Below are positions 46,401 through 54,590 of a stretch of DNA of 64,000 nucleotides, one piece after another (positions within the stretch are counted from its first letter, which is position 1; each line of letters opens with the position of its first letter). A program made the position numbers and the translations under genes. The stretch comes from Bacteroidia bacterium. Its GTDB lineage: Bacteria; Bacteroidota; Bacteroidia; Chitinophagales; JAUHXS01. Where the stretch lies: NCBI GenBank assembly GCA_030426955.1, contig JAUHXS010000006.1:124001-188000 (forward strand). The letters are read 5' to 3'. The notes under the pieces are model-generated. The model ran no database searches. It was given only the letters and a program-made list of their open reading frames with translations, and was not told where the DNA came from.

Positions 46401-46453
46401 CCGAAATCAGTAGTAAGTTTGAAGCGTTTAAAGCTAAGGCAGAGCAATTTTAA
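43421..46453 (+). CDS. DUF2723 family GT-C membrane protein (TMEM260-like)
   Basis: A 1010-aa protein with 11-12 membrane helices over about 10-570 and a large soluble C-terminal part. The N-terminal block VYLLTMEDNVSFWDCGEFI ... LQIVHPPGAPAFL is the hallmark of DUF2723: the acidic DCGE is the likely catalytic site. The family is related to eukaryotic TMEM260, a protein O-mannosyltransferase. Large Bacteroidota members probably move sugar from a polyprenyl carrier onto exported proteins or glycans; the exact acceptor is inferred, not shown. Residues about 860-1010 are helical and repeat-like. It converges on the PAT-like acetyltransferase. Confidence 0.9.
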   Translation: MINLKKLSTLVGWGVFIFSSIVYLLTMEDNVSFWDCGEFISGSYKLQIVHPPGAPAFLMIGRIFTLFAGSNLELVPVTINALSALSSALTIAFLFWSVVMIAKKFVVKNGEEPSMADTIVIIGSALVAAVSATFADSFWFSAVEGEVYALSFCFSFMVFWAILKWETISDEPYADRWLILIAFIIGFSSGVHLLSLLALPAITFVYYFKKYEVTKIGIIKAFAIMAGILFTILNIIIMGMPGVMAGMDKIFVNSFGLPFNSGMYFTILAMVGAIIYGIYYAIKKNNEVLYKGLIAFSMVLVGYSSYVMVPIRANAEPAINMSKPADPYSLSSYLRREQYGDRPLLYGPIYTAQRTGIKDDGYKYYKGEEKYEIAGKKRVPEYSDKDKMFFPRIYSQQDKHIKAYRSWLDLKETDKPTFADNMRFFFKYQVGYMYVRYFMWNFVGRQNDRQGLMGSLKDGNWISGISFIDNIRLPSQDNLPSSIKDDKSRNTFFFLPLILGLIGLVYMYQKNKKVFSVVTLLFLFTGILILVVESNEPPIEPRERDYAVAGSFIAFAIWIGFSVLAIYEWLKTKKLSGMVSASTAIAICFIAAPVLMGFQGWDDHDRSIRKVARDFAVNYLESCAPNAILFTQGDNDTYPLWYAQEVEGIRTDVRIINTSLLAVDWYIDKLKLKMNDADAVPMTLTKDKYLGSRREYVLYYDNKKVPQNRYYDLSEIMKFVSSDKKQTKVQVSGGEFMDYFPTKMLSLPVDKQKVVDNGTVPKDLADKIVPEINWKINKGGLLRNDLVLLDILAANNWERPIHFAISVSPSVYLGLQDYFQLYGLTYRLVPVKSNVDKRQPGLIYTPTMYDNLMNKFRFGEMDKDGVFLDEGILRMTYNLRNNYARLAGELLAEGEKQKAISVLDKCMNAMPKKNVPYNVYVTTFPRLYYQADAPEKGKPVLEDLVAVAEDDLNYYMNLPTDDIETYQREIQESMAILQEMLRIAQQYQETELATEISSKFEAFKAKAEQF

Positions 46454-46480
46454 ATCAAAGAGGCTTTTTGAAGGGGACTT

Positions 46481-47038
46481 CTAAGTTGCTATGTTATCTA
46501 TCGCAAGGTTTACAGATATTGGCTCTTTTGGAGTTTTGTTGGAGTGTTTATCTTGAATGTGTAACTCCCACCAACCAACATCATGCCACTTATTATGCTT
46601 AAAGCCTATGGCTTGGTACATGGCTATTTGTTTGAATCCGAAGCTTTCGTGAAACGCAACACTTGGATCATTGGGTATGGTGATGCCCGCCAATAAACTA
46701 TTAAAACCTTGTGCTTTTAGAGTTTTAAATAACCTTTCATAGAGGTTCCTGGCAATACCTTTCCTATGGTGTTCTTGAGCTATATAAATGGATACTTCCT
46801 TGGTCCATCTGTAGGAAGACTTTTCTCTATGATCAGAAGCATAAGCGTAACCGACTATAATATCTTGTTCTTCACAAACCAACAAAGGAAGTGCGCTTTG
46901 AATCGCACTTAATCGTTGACTAAATTTTTCAATACTAGGAACTTCTTCTTCGAATGTAAAAGCTGTCTCTAGTATATATGGGGTATAAATATTAAGGATC
47001 GCTTGATAGTCTTTTTTATCTGCGATCCTAATATTCAT
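46481..47038 (-). CDS. GNAT acetyltransferase, phosphinothricin/methionine-sulfoximine type
   Basis: A 185-aa GNAT enzyme. The pattern YTPYILETAFTFEEEVP ... YAYASDHREKSSYRWTKEVSIYIAQEHHRKGIARNLYERL ... NDPSVAFHESFGF ... FKHNKWHDVGWWEL follows the PAT/YncA (MddA) subgroup closely. HRKGIARN is the acetyl-CoA loop and WHDVGWW the subgroup signature. These enzymes N-acetylate phosphinothricin, methionine sulfoximine or methionine sulfone, all glutamine synthetase inhibitors. The gene is 14 bp downstream of glutamine synthetase III and very likely co-transcribed. The last 20 residues are an extra polar tail. Confidence 0.86.
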   Translation of the reverse strand: MNIRIADKKDYQAILNIYTPYILETAFTFEEEVPSIEKFSQRLSAIQSALPLLVCEEQDIIVGYAYASDHREKSSYRWTKEVSIYIAQEHHRKGIARNLYERLFKTLKAQGFNSLLAGITIPNDPSVAFHESFGFKQIAMYQAIGFKHNKWHDVGWWELHIQDKHSNKTPKEPISVNLAIDNIAT

Positions 47039-47052
47039 TGCTTGATTTGCTG

Positions 47053-49251
47053 TTATCTTAAGAATAACATTTCCCTATACTTAGGAAGTGGCCATTCTTG
47101 ATTATCAACGAAAAATTCGAGTTTCTCTACAGAGTACCTAATAGTGTCAAAAAGTGGCTTTACTTTATCGCAATAAGCTGCGGCTTTTTGCCGCTCATTA
47201 TCAAGTTTATTAGCCTTTTTGCGCTCTTCGATCATTTCATCTACACCTTTTTTGGCTTTATTGATGTGCTCAGATATTTTGTTTAACAAATCTTGCTGAG
47301 CTTTTAGACCTTCACCTTTAATCCCTGCTGACTGAAGACCTGTTATGTTTTCAATTAATGTATTTTGATACTTTATGGCAGTTGGTAAAACATAGTTGTA
47401 AACCAATTCACCAAGCACTCTAGATTCTATTTGAACTTCTTTGGAATATTGCTCTAACAAGATTTCATGCCTAGCTTCAATTTCAACTTCGGTAAAGATA
47501 TTGTTGTCTTTGAATAGTTTTAACGATTTTTCCGAAACGTATGCATCTAGTGCTTTAGGAGTTGTTTTGTTATTAGATAAGCCTCGTTTTTTAGCTTCTT
47601 TTTCCCATTCTATACTATAGCCATCTTTTTCAAAGATGATTCTTTTAGAATCTATGATATACTCCCTGATGACTCTTAAAATGGCGGCATCTTTTTTCTC
47701 TCCTTCTTTCCTGATAATAGCATCAACCTCTTTTTTGAATTGTTTTAATTGATTAGCTACGATTGTATTTAGTACGGTCATTGGCTGAGCACAGTTAGCA
47801 CTTGAGCCGACAGCCCTTACTTCGAACTTGTTGCCAGTAAAAGCAAATGGAGAAGTTCTATTTCTATCGGTATTGTCTAGTAAGAGGTCCGGAATACCAT
47901 TGTGTATCTCCATTTTAAGGTCGAGCTTGTCTTGTTCGCTAAAATTCTTATCTGATACTTTTTGCTCAATAGCGTCCAGTACTTTGGATAAATGGGATCC
48001 AATGAAAATAGAAATAATAGCTGGAGGTGCCTCATTTGCACCTAATCTGTGATCATTGCCAGCAGAGGCAATACTTGCTCTTAAAAGTTCTTCATTATCG
48101 TTGACTGCTTTTATCGTATTAACAAAGAAGGCTAAGAACTGTAAGTTGGTCTTAGGTGTTTTCCCTGGAGACAGTAAATTTTTACCAGTATCGGTTCCCA
48201 TCGACCAGTTATTGTGCTTTCCAGAGCCATTAACACTTGCGTAAGGTTTTTCATGGAGTAGTACTCTTAGATTATGTCTTCTGGCGACTCTATCCATTAA
48301 ATCCATTAATAGTTGATTGTGGTCTACTGCTAGATTCATATCTTCAAAAATAGGAGCACACTCATATTGGCTAGGTGCGACTTCATTATGTCTTGTGCTA
48401 ACGGGAATGCCTAGTTTGTGGCACTCTGTTTCAAGATCTAGCATGTAGGCATATGCTCTCTCTGGGATTGAGCCAAAGTAGTGGTCTTCTAACTGTTGAC
48501 CTTTTGCCCCAATTTGGCCAAAAACGGTTCTGCCTGATAACGCTAAATCTGGTCTGGCATCGTATAATGCAGCGTCAACCAAGAAGTATTCTTGTTCCCA
48601 TCCAAGTGTAGGGGTAACCTTTTTAACGTTTTTATCAAAATAGTGGCATACATCAAGTGCTGCCTTTTCAAGGGTGTGTAATGATTTTAGCAAAGGTGCT
48701 TTGTAGTCTAGTGCCTCTCCTGTGTAGGAAACGAATATTGTTGGAATGCATAGGGTTTTTCCAGAGCCAATTTCCATGACAAAAGCAGGAGAAGATGGAT
48801 CCCAAGCAGTATATCCTCTTGCCTCAAATGTGTTTCTGATTCCACCATTGGGAAAACTTGATGCATCTGGTTCTTGTTGTACGAGTTTGTCTCCATTAAA
48901 ATTTTCTATTCCTGCTCCGCCTTTGGTTGGTGTAAAGAAAGAGTCGTGTTTCTCTGCTGTTGACCCAGTTAATGGCTGAAACCAATGCGTAAAATGGGTT
49001 GCCCCTTTGTTCATGGCCCATGCTTTCATCGAGGCTGCAACTTGATCTGCCACTTCTCTGTCGATTTTTCTTCCAGATTCAATAGCGCTCATAACACTTA
49101 GGTAGGCCTCTTCTGAAAGGTATTCGCGCATAGAGACATCATTGAATACATGAGAGCCAAAGTATTCTGATATTTTTTCATTTGGACGCTTGATAGGGGT
49201 TGCCTGTCTTTTGGATACCAAATCGAGAGAGTTGAATCTGACGTTTATCAT
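47053..49251 (-). CDS. glnN: Glutamine synthetase type III
   Basis: A 732-aa enzyme of the GSIII class, longer than GSI (about 470 aa) and present in Bacteroidota and cyanobacteria. N-terminal GSIII domain (about 1-180: EYFGSHVFNDVSMREYLS; THFTHWFQPLTGSTAEKHDSF). Catalytic motifs are present: GWEQEYFLVD, RHNEVAPSQYECAPIFED, GSGKHNNWSMG, NDHRLGANEAPPAI and NRTSPFAFTGNKFEVRAVGSS. It forms glutamine from glutamate, ammonia and ATP in the cytoplasm. Start ATG 49251. A PAT-like acetyltransferase gene follows closely. The 274 bp upstream is very AT-rich with no clear promoter consensus. Confidence 0.95.
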   Translation of the reverse strand: MINVRFNSLDLVSKRQATPIKRPNEKISEYFGSHVFNDVSMREYLSEEAYLSVMSAIESGRKIDREVADQVAASMKAWAMNKGATHFTHWFQPLTGSTAEKHDSFFTPTKGGAGIENFNGDKLVQQEPDASSFPNGGIRNTFEARGYTAWDPSSPAFVMEIGSGKTLCIPTIFVSYTGEALDYKAPLLKSLHTLEKAALDVCHYFDKNVKKVTPTLGWEQEYFLVDAALYDARPDLALSGRTVFGQIGAKGQQLEDHYFGSIPERAYAYMLDLETECHKLGIPVSTRHNEVAPSQYECAPIFEDMNLAVDHNQLLMDLMDRVARRHNLRVLLHEKPYASVNGSGKHNNWSMGTDTGKNLLSPGKTPKTNLQFLAFFVNTIKAVNDNEELLRASIASAGNDHRLGANEAPPAIISIFIGSHLSKVLDAIEQKVSDKNFSEQDKLDLKMEIHNGIPDLLLDNTDRNRTSPFAFTGNKFEVRAVGSSANCAQPMTVLNTIVANQLKQFKKEVDAIIRKEGEKKDAAILRVIREYIIDSKRIIFEKDGYSIEWEKEAKKRGLSNNKTTPKALDAYVSEKSLKLFKDNNIFTEVEIEARHEILLEQYSKEVQIESRVLGELVYNYVLPTAIKYQNTLIENITGLQSAGIKGEGLKAQQDLLNKISEHINKAKKGVDEMIEERKKANKLDNERQKAAAYCDKVKPLFDTIRYSVEKLEFFVDNQEWPLPKYREMLFLR

Positions 49252-49525
49252 TGCTTTTTTATTTGCATTTTATAATATGATACAAAACTAATGTTAATAT
49301 TAATGCAAGTCAAATTTTTTATTTATTTCTAGTATAAATGTGAAAATTTGGTAATTTTTTGTGGAAAAAGTTAAAAATATTTTATTAGTATCCATTTTTT
49401 AACAAAAAGTCGATATTAAAATAATATATTATTTATTTTAATATGTTTTGACTTGTTTGAAAGTTGGGATTGTTTTCTTGAAATACAGTGTTAATTTGCT
49501 TTTTTAGCTTGCTGCTAATAGAAAA

Positions 49526-50290
49526 CTAGCGCTTGTTTAGTTGTTGCATTGCAATGGTTGCAGCAATGACGCTATATGATGGGGCAATAAGCTGACCTAT
49601 TATAGGAACAAGGGATAGTCCTATAAACCCTGATCCGTTTATGATACTTAGCCACTTGTTTTGATAAATAAACTGCTTACTCTCCTTTACCGAGACTTGA
49701 TGTCGTTCTTGATAATAATCTAGCATAGAAAAACCTGTAAAATAGGCTTGAACGATGAATATAATAACGGGACTAGCTAACCCTATGATAGGTAGAAAAG
49801 ATAGAAAGAAAAGTATAGCTAGTAATAATAGCTCTTTAACTCCATTTTTTGTGGCTAAAACCAATCCTCTTATAATGTCTTTTATAAATTGCTTTGTATT
49901 AAATGGGAAGTCAGAACCGGTAAGATTGGCCTCCGCTTTCTCTGAAATAATAGGTAGTATAGGTGTCATTAAAATTAATACGATGTATTTATATGTATAT
50001 AAGTAGGCTAGTAAAAACAAAATTCGTATTACAATTAAAATAATTATCTGGATAGTTGTCTTAATCCAGTTGGCATTAGCATTCAATTCATTAATCCATG
50101 GGACATAATTTATAATTATTGATGTGAATTCCGTAGAGTACTGCCAGGCTAAAATGCCAGATATGATGAATAGTGCTAGATTAATGATACCGGGAAGTAA
50201 AACATAGCCCCACATTTTATGCTTGACAATGAGCTGGTGGGCTTTTTCATAGCTTTGAATTCCTAGCTTTACTTGTTGGGCAACATTCAT
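49526..50290 (-). CDS. EI24/CysZ-like membrane protein
   Basis: A 254-aa protein with about six hydrophobic segments. The pattern GIQSYEKAHQLIVKHKMWGYVLLPGIINLALF at the start and ISEKAEANLTG ... VLATKNGVKELLLL ... LPIIGLASPVIIFIVQAYFTGFSMLDYYQER fits the EI24 family, whose bacterial member CysZ imports sulfate. Sulfate transport here is not supported by any cysteine genes nearby. Start ATG 50290. The downstream (left) neighbour is glnN; upstream lies a small lipoprotein on the same strand, 42 bp away, so a loose operon is possible. Confidence 0.8.
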   Translation of the reverse strand: MNVAQQVKLGIQSYEKAHQLIVKHKMWGYVLLPGIINLALFIISGILAWQYSTEFTSIIINYVPWINELNANANWIKTTIQIIILIVIRILFLLAYLYTYKYIVLILMTPILPIISEKAEANLTGSDFPFNTKQFIKDIIRGLVLATKNGVKELLLLAILFFLSFLPIIGLASPVIIFIVQAYFTGFSMLDYYQERHQVSVKESKQFIYQNKWLSIINGSGFIGLSLVPIIGQLIAPSYSVIAATIAMQQLNKR

Positions 50291-50332
50291 GCTAAATTGA
50301 AGAGGGTGAGTGATTTCATTAATATGAGTTGC

Positions 50333-50812
50333 CTATTGATTTCTTGTGAAATAATGTGTGCCAAATAATTCTTCATCATAGCTTGTTCCTGGAAAGTTGT
50401 CGACCGTTAGTGTGTCATTGGTAATAGTAAAGTCGACATCATCGTTTAGGTCTAAGTTTTTTGAATTTTCTTTAATAGGGTCAACCTTAATCCATATTGT
50501 TTTGCCATTATTGCTAGTCTCTTGATTTTCTATTGAGTAACCAGTTTTATGTATTTCCTGCCCATTGATATAAAATATGATCCTCCCTTCATTGTTGAAT
50601 TCAATTTCTGCAGTATAGTTAGAGTTTGAAGCAGGTCTTGTCAGGGTAGTTGTACTCCACCAATGTTCTCTATACATGGTATATTGCCAAGTGTACTTCC
50701 CCTTAAATACTTCTAGCTCATTAAGAAGTTTGTCTTTCTTGCAGGATGTGATCAGGAATAGATCTAAGATAGCTAATAGAAATAAACTTAGCCTTTGATT
50801 TAATATCTTCAT
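50333..50812 (-). CDS. Small lipoprotein, lipocalin-like
   Basis: A 159-aa lipoprotein precursor (MKILNQRLSLFLLAILDLFLITSC, lipobox LITSC). The mature part has repeated beta-strands with aromatic residues (FKGKYTWQYTMYREHWW, YTAEIEFNNEGRIIFYINGQEI, DVDFTITNDTLTVDNFPG). This is the strand-turn pattern of small Bacteroidota lipocalin-like lipoproteins, but no specific family is certain. It precedes the EI24-like gene on the same strand. Function unknown. Confidence 0.65.
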   Translation of the reverse strand: MKILNQRLSLFLLAILDLFLITSCKKDKLLNELEVFKGKYTWQYTMYREHWWSTTTLTRPASNSNYTAEIEFNNEGRIIFYINGQEIHKTGYSIENQETSNNGKTIWIKVDPIKENSKNLDLNDDVDFTITNDTLTVDNFPGTSYDEELFGTHYFTRNQ

Positions 50813-50853
50813 TTTATTGATTCTAGTATTTACTACAAATTTACACTATTCGA

Positions 50854-52194
50854 TCAATAGTTAATATTTGTAGTTTCTTTAGCATTAGTCTGTGCTTTCC
50901 AAAGGATAAGCAATATCGGAAACAATAGTGGCAGAACAACCGATTTATACCTAGCTATAGCTCCTAGGTTTGGGACTACTATTCCAATTACTATGATTAA
51001 ACTAAATGAAAAAAATAAGATAAAGTAGGATATGTTTTGGAAAGAAATAGCCTCTTTTTTGAATTGAAAAGCTGACTTGCTTGCCAATATGAATAGCAAT
51101 ATTAAAATATAGTTTTCAATACTGTATAATAGTTGATAAAAAGAATTTGTTCTCCACGGAAGAGGTTTGAGCATTGTGTTTATCAGTGTATGTGGAATTG
51201 TCTTTATTAGTTCTATTGTATTATTGTCAATGCTATTTAATTCTACATTGGAATTACCGTCTAATGCAAAGAATTGAGTCTGCTTAATGGATAGTACTTT
51301 AATGGGTGAGTAGGCAGGGTATAGGTGGTGGACAAACAGTATTAAACTTGCGACTATTGCATATGCTTTTAAGTACTGCCACAAAACATTTGACTTGTTG
51401 TTGATGGATGTCAGGAAAGCAACTGTGGGAGGAAGCAGAATCAATAAAACATAAAACCTTGCTAGTGTTAGAATTAGAAAGCATAAGGCAATTTGTGCAA
51501 TGTTTTTTAGATTTAATTTTATCTGACTTAGCTTTGAAAGCTTGAATAAAAGGCATCCAAGTGCAAAAACGATAATGCTTTCCTTGTGTAAGCCTGAGCT
51601 CCAAAAAACAGTAGATGGTAATAGGAATATGGAAAAGACAATAGGCATATTCTTTGGAGATTTGATATGGGGAGTAAGTGTCTTATAGATGAAAGTCAAT
51701 CCTATAAATGATAAAAAAGCCATAAATACACTATGTACGTAATAATGTCCAAAAGAAAGTAAATAAATGATCGTATTGAGTCGAATAACGGTATAAGCTG
51801 CCGTATCATGCCAATATCCCATTTGTTGTACATAAGGTTGTATGAATTCTGGTTTGAATACATTGTTAGGACCTAGTAATAGGTAAAAGTAATGTAGTGG
51901 ATTGTTTGATAAGGCGCTATGGATGATCTTGCAATCTTGAAAATACATCCAACTATCACCACCGCCATATCGAGTACTGTGTATGTAGGCATAGGCGATT
52001 CCACCAAGCACTTTTATGATGAAAAAAAAGGAGAGTAGGTTTGGAGAAAGCCCTTTCAGTTGAAAGAACTTTGTAGTATGAATTAAATAGACAAAGCAAG
52101 CGGAATAGAGTAATATTAAGGCTGTGGCGATCAATTTGAATCGATTAGCATCATTTTGTTGATAAACCGTGTATATGTTGCGTTTGTGCGACAA
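50854..52194 (-). CDS. Polytopic membrane protein of unknown function
   Basis: A 446-aa protein with about ten membrane helices. A large outer loop after helix 2 carries RYGGGDSWMYFQDCK. The GDSWMY acidic-aromatic motif and the polytopic layout resemble Wzy-like polymerases or GT-C enzymes, but I cannot assign a family. A second loop (about 290-345) is polar and Asn-rich. It is divergent from purL with 46 bp between the start codons. Role in envelope glycan assembly is only a guess. Confidence 0.6.
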   Translation of the reverse strand: MSHKRNIYTVYQQNDANRFKLIATALILLYSACFVYLIHTTKFFQLKGLSPNLLSFFFIIKVLGGIAYAYIHSTRYGGGDSWMYFQDCKIIHSALSNNPLHYFYLLLGPNNVFKPEFIQPYVQQMGYWHDTAAYTVIRLNTIIYLLSFGHYYVHSVFMAFLSFIGLTFIYKTLTPHIKSPKNMPIVFSIFLLPSTVFWSSGLHKESIIVFALGCLLFKLSKLSQIKLNLKNIAQIALCFLILTLARFYVLLILLPPTVAFLTSINNKSNVLWQYLKAYAIVASLILFVHHLYPAYSPIKVLSIKQTQFFALDGNSNVELNSIDNNTIELIKTIPHTLINTMLKPLPWRTNSFYQLLYSIENYILILLFILASKSAFQFKKEAISFQNISYFILFFSFSLIIVIGIVVPNLGAIARYKSVVLPLLFPILLILWKAQTNAKETTNINY

Positions 52195-52214
52195 AGATAA
52201 TGATAATTAATCCT

Positions 52215-52222
52215 TATTTTTG
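52215..52222 (+). promoter_or_regulatory. -7 element (TAnnTTTG) of purL
   Basis: TATTTTTG lies 18 bp before the ATG at 52241. A longer in-frame TTG start at 52220 falls inside this element, which supports 52241 as the start. No clear -33 TTG at 19-20 bp. Confidence 0.45.
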
Positions 52223-52240
52223 ATAAAACAAATTATCGCA

Positions 52241-54469
52241 ATGGAGGCAGCAATCAAAGAACCTGAAGTAAACGTTGAATTAGCTGGGCAACTAGGCATT
52301 TTGCCAGAAGAGTTTGATAGGATATCCGAGCTTTTAGGGCGTACGCCAAACTACACAGAGTTAAGTATGTTTTCCGTGATGTGGTCGGAGCACTGTTCTT
52401 ATAAAAACTCCATTAACCTTCTCAAGACTTTGCCGAAGGACGGACCTCATATCTTGGCAAAAGCTGGTGAAGAAAACGCAGGACTAGTGGATATTGGTGA
52501 TGGACTAGCTTGTGCTTTTAAAATAGAATCACACAATCACCCTTCGGCGATTGAGCCTTATCAAGGAGCAGCCACTGGGGTTGGGGGAATTCATAGAGAT
52601 ATTTTTACCATGGGGGCCAGACCTATTGCGGCGTTAAATTCTTTAAGATTTGGCAATATCAGTCATGAAAAAACAAAATGGCTCGTAAGAGGTGTTGTAA
52701 AAGGAATTGGTGATTATGGCAATTCATTTGGTATTCCTACTGTAGGCGGTGAAGTTTATTTTGATGAGTCTTATCATGTTAATCCTTTAGTTAATGCCAT
52801 GTCAGTAGGAATTGTAAAAGATGGCAAGACCATATCCGCTACAGCACATGGAGTAGGTAATCCTGTTTATATTGTAGGCTCCGCAACAGGTAAAGATGGT
52901 ATTCATGGAGCTACGTTTGCATCAGGTGATATTACGGAAGACTCAGCAGAAGATTTACCTGCAGTGCAAGTAGGAGATCCTTTTCAAGAAAAGTTATTGT
53001 TGGAAGCAACCTTGGAAGCTATTGATGCGGGTGTGGTAGTCGGTATGCAGGATATGGGTGCTGCTGGGATTACTTGTTCTACCTCAGAAATGTGTGAAAA
53101 AGGAGAGCATGGCATGAAGATATATTTAGATAAAGTCCCTACAAGGCAGAAGAATATGAAGCCTTTTGAAATTCTTTTGTCCGAATCTCAAGAGCGTATG
53201 TTAGTAGTCGTTGAGAAGGGTAAGGAATCCGAGATTGAGCGCATCTTTGACAAATGGGATTTGAATTGTGCTATTATAGGTGAAGTTGTTGAAGAAGAAG
53301 TGTTGGAATATTACATGCATGGCGAGTTGGTTGCACGGATAGCGCCTAAAAATCTTGCATTAGGTGGAGATACTCCAGCCTATACCCGTGAAACTAAGGA
53401 GCCAGAGTACGTTAAAAAAATTGAGCAATATAGTATTCATAATATAACAGAGCCTCAAGACCTAAAATCCGTTGCAGAGTTTTTGGCAAAGCACCCCAAT
53501 ATCGCTTCAAAACAATGGATTTATAACCAATACGATTCTATGGTACAAATCAACAATACCTCTACAAACCAGCCTGCTGATGCAGCAACAGTAAGAGTGC
53601 TGAATACCAATAAAGCATTAGCGGTAACCGTAGATTGTAACCCTTATTTTGTTTATGCTAATCCAGTGCAAGGAACAGCTATTGCAGTTTCAGAGGCGGC
53701 TAGAAATATTGTCTGTAGTGGCGGAGAGCCGTCAGCCATCACCAATTGCTTGAACTTTGGTAATCCGTATAATCCAGAAGTATACTGGCAGTTTGATGGA
53801 GCGATTAAAGGAATGAAAATGGCTTGTGAAAAGCTTAATACACCTGTAACAGGAGGAAATGTTAGTTTTTACAATCAATCTAGCGATGAAGGTCCAGTAA
53901 TGCCAAATCCTGCTATAGGTATGGTAGGCGTTTTAGATGATATAGCCAATAAAATGACACTGGATTTTAAAAGCGAAGGGGATGAGATCTTTTTGATTGG
54001 TCAAAATAGAAATGATATATCATCATCTCAATACTTGATCCATTATCAAAAGGAAAGGTATTCCCCAACACCTTATTTTGATATGGAAGAAGAGTATGCT
54101 GTTCAAAGAGCTGTGGCGGATTTGATAAAAGAACGTTTGGTTGAATCTGCCCATGATGTTTCTGAGGGAGGATTGTTCATAACGTTGCTAGAGTCTGCAA
54201 TGGCAAGTAATTTGGGGTTTTCTCTTGACGCTGAATTAGATATTAGGAAAGATGCTTTTTTGTTTGGGGAGTCACAAAGTAGAGTGGTGGTATCTATTGC
54301 CAAAGACAAAGCTACTCAGTTTAAGTTAAAGCTTGAAAATGTAGGAGTCAATTTTAAGAAAATTGGTAGTGTAAGTTCTGATATCAATGTTTGGGGTGAA
54401 AATTGGGGGAATGTGACTGATTGGAGTAAAAACTATGATGCATCAATTGCTGATCATATGAGTAAGTAA
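52241..54469 (+). CDS. purL: Phosphoribosylformylglycinamidine synthase subunit PurL
   Basis: A 742-aa enzyme of purine synthesis that converts FGAR to FGAM using ATP and ammonia delivered by PurQ. It is the small PurL type (about 740 aa), so separate PurS and PurQ are expected elsewhere; neither is in the window. Motifs: [89 protein letters not shown] and [10 protein letters not shown], in the correct order across two AIRS-like halves. Start ATG 52241 as explained by the promoter. Monocistronic. Confidence 0.96.
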   Translation: MEAAIKEPEVNVELAGQLGILPEEFDRISELLGRTPNYTELSMFSVMWSEHCSYKNSINLLKTLPKDGPHILAKAGEENAGLVDIGDGLACAFKIESHNHPSAIEPYQGAATGVGGIHRDIFTMGARPIAALNSLRFGNISHEKTKWLVRGVVKGIGDYGNSFGIPTVGGEVYFDESYHVNPLVNAMSVGIVKDGKTISATAHGVGNPVYIVGSATGKDGIHGATFASGDITEDSAEDLPAVQVGDPFQEKLLLEATLEAIDAGVVVGMQDMGAAGITCSTSEMCEKGEHGMKIYLDKVPTRQKNMKPFEILLSESQERMLVVVEKGKESEIERIFDKWDLNCAIIGEVVEEEVLEYYMHGELVARIAPKNLALGGDTPAYTRETKEPEYVKKIEQYSIHNITEPQDLKSVAEFLAKHPNIASKQWIYNQYDSMVQINNTSTNQPADAATVRVLNTNKALAVTVDCNPYFVYANPVQGTAIAVSEAARNIVCSGGEPSAITNCLNFGNPYNPEVYWQFDGAIKGMKMACEKLNTPVTGGNVSFYNQSSDEGPVMPNPAIGMVGVLDDIANKMTLDFKSEGDEIFLIGQNRNDISSSQYLIHYQKERYSPTPYFDMEEEYAVQRAVADLIKERLVESAHDVSEGGLFITLLESAMASNLGFSLDAELDIRKDAFLFGESQSRVVVSIAKDKATQFKLKLENVGVNFKKIGSVSSDINVWGENWGNVTDWSKNYDASIADHMSK

Positions 54470-54590
54470 TATTGACTAGTTTACTAGATGCTTTTTTGCA
54501 GAAGTGCATAACTAAGATTGGTTGAAAACAGATAAAAGCTACAACTAATAATATTAAAAGCTTATTTTTGAGAAGTAACTTCTACTTTGA

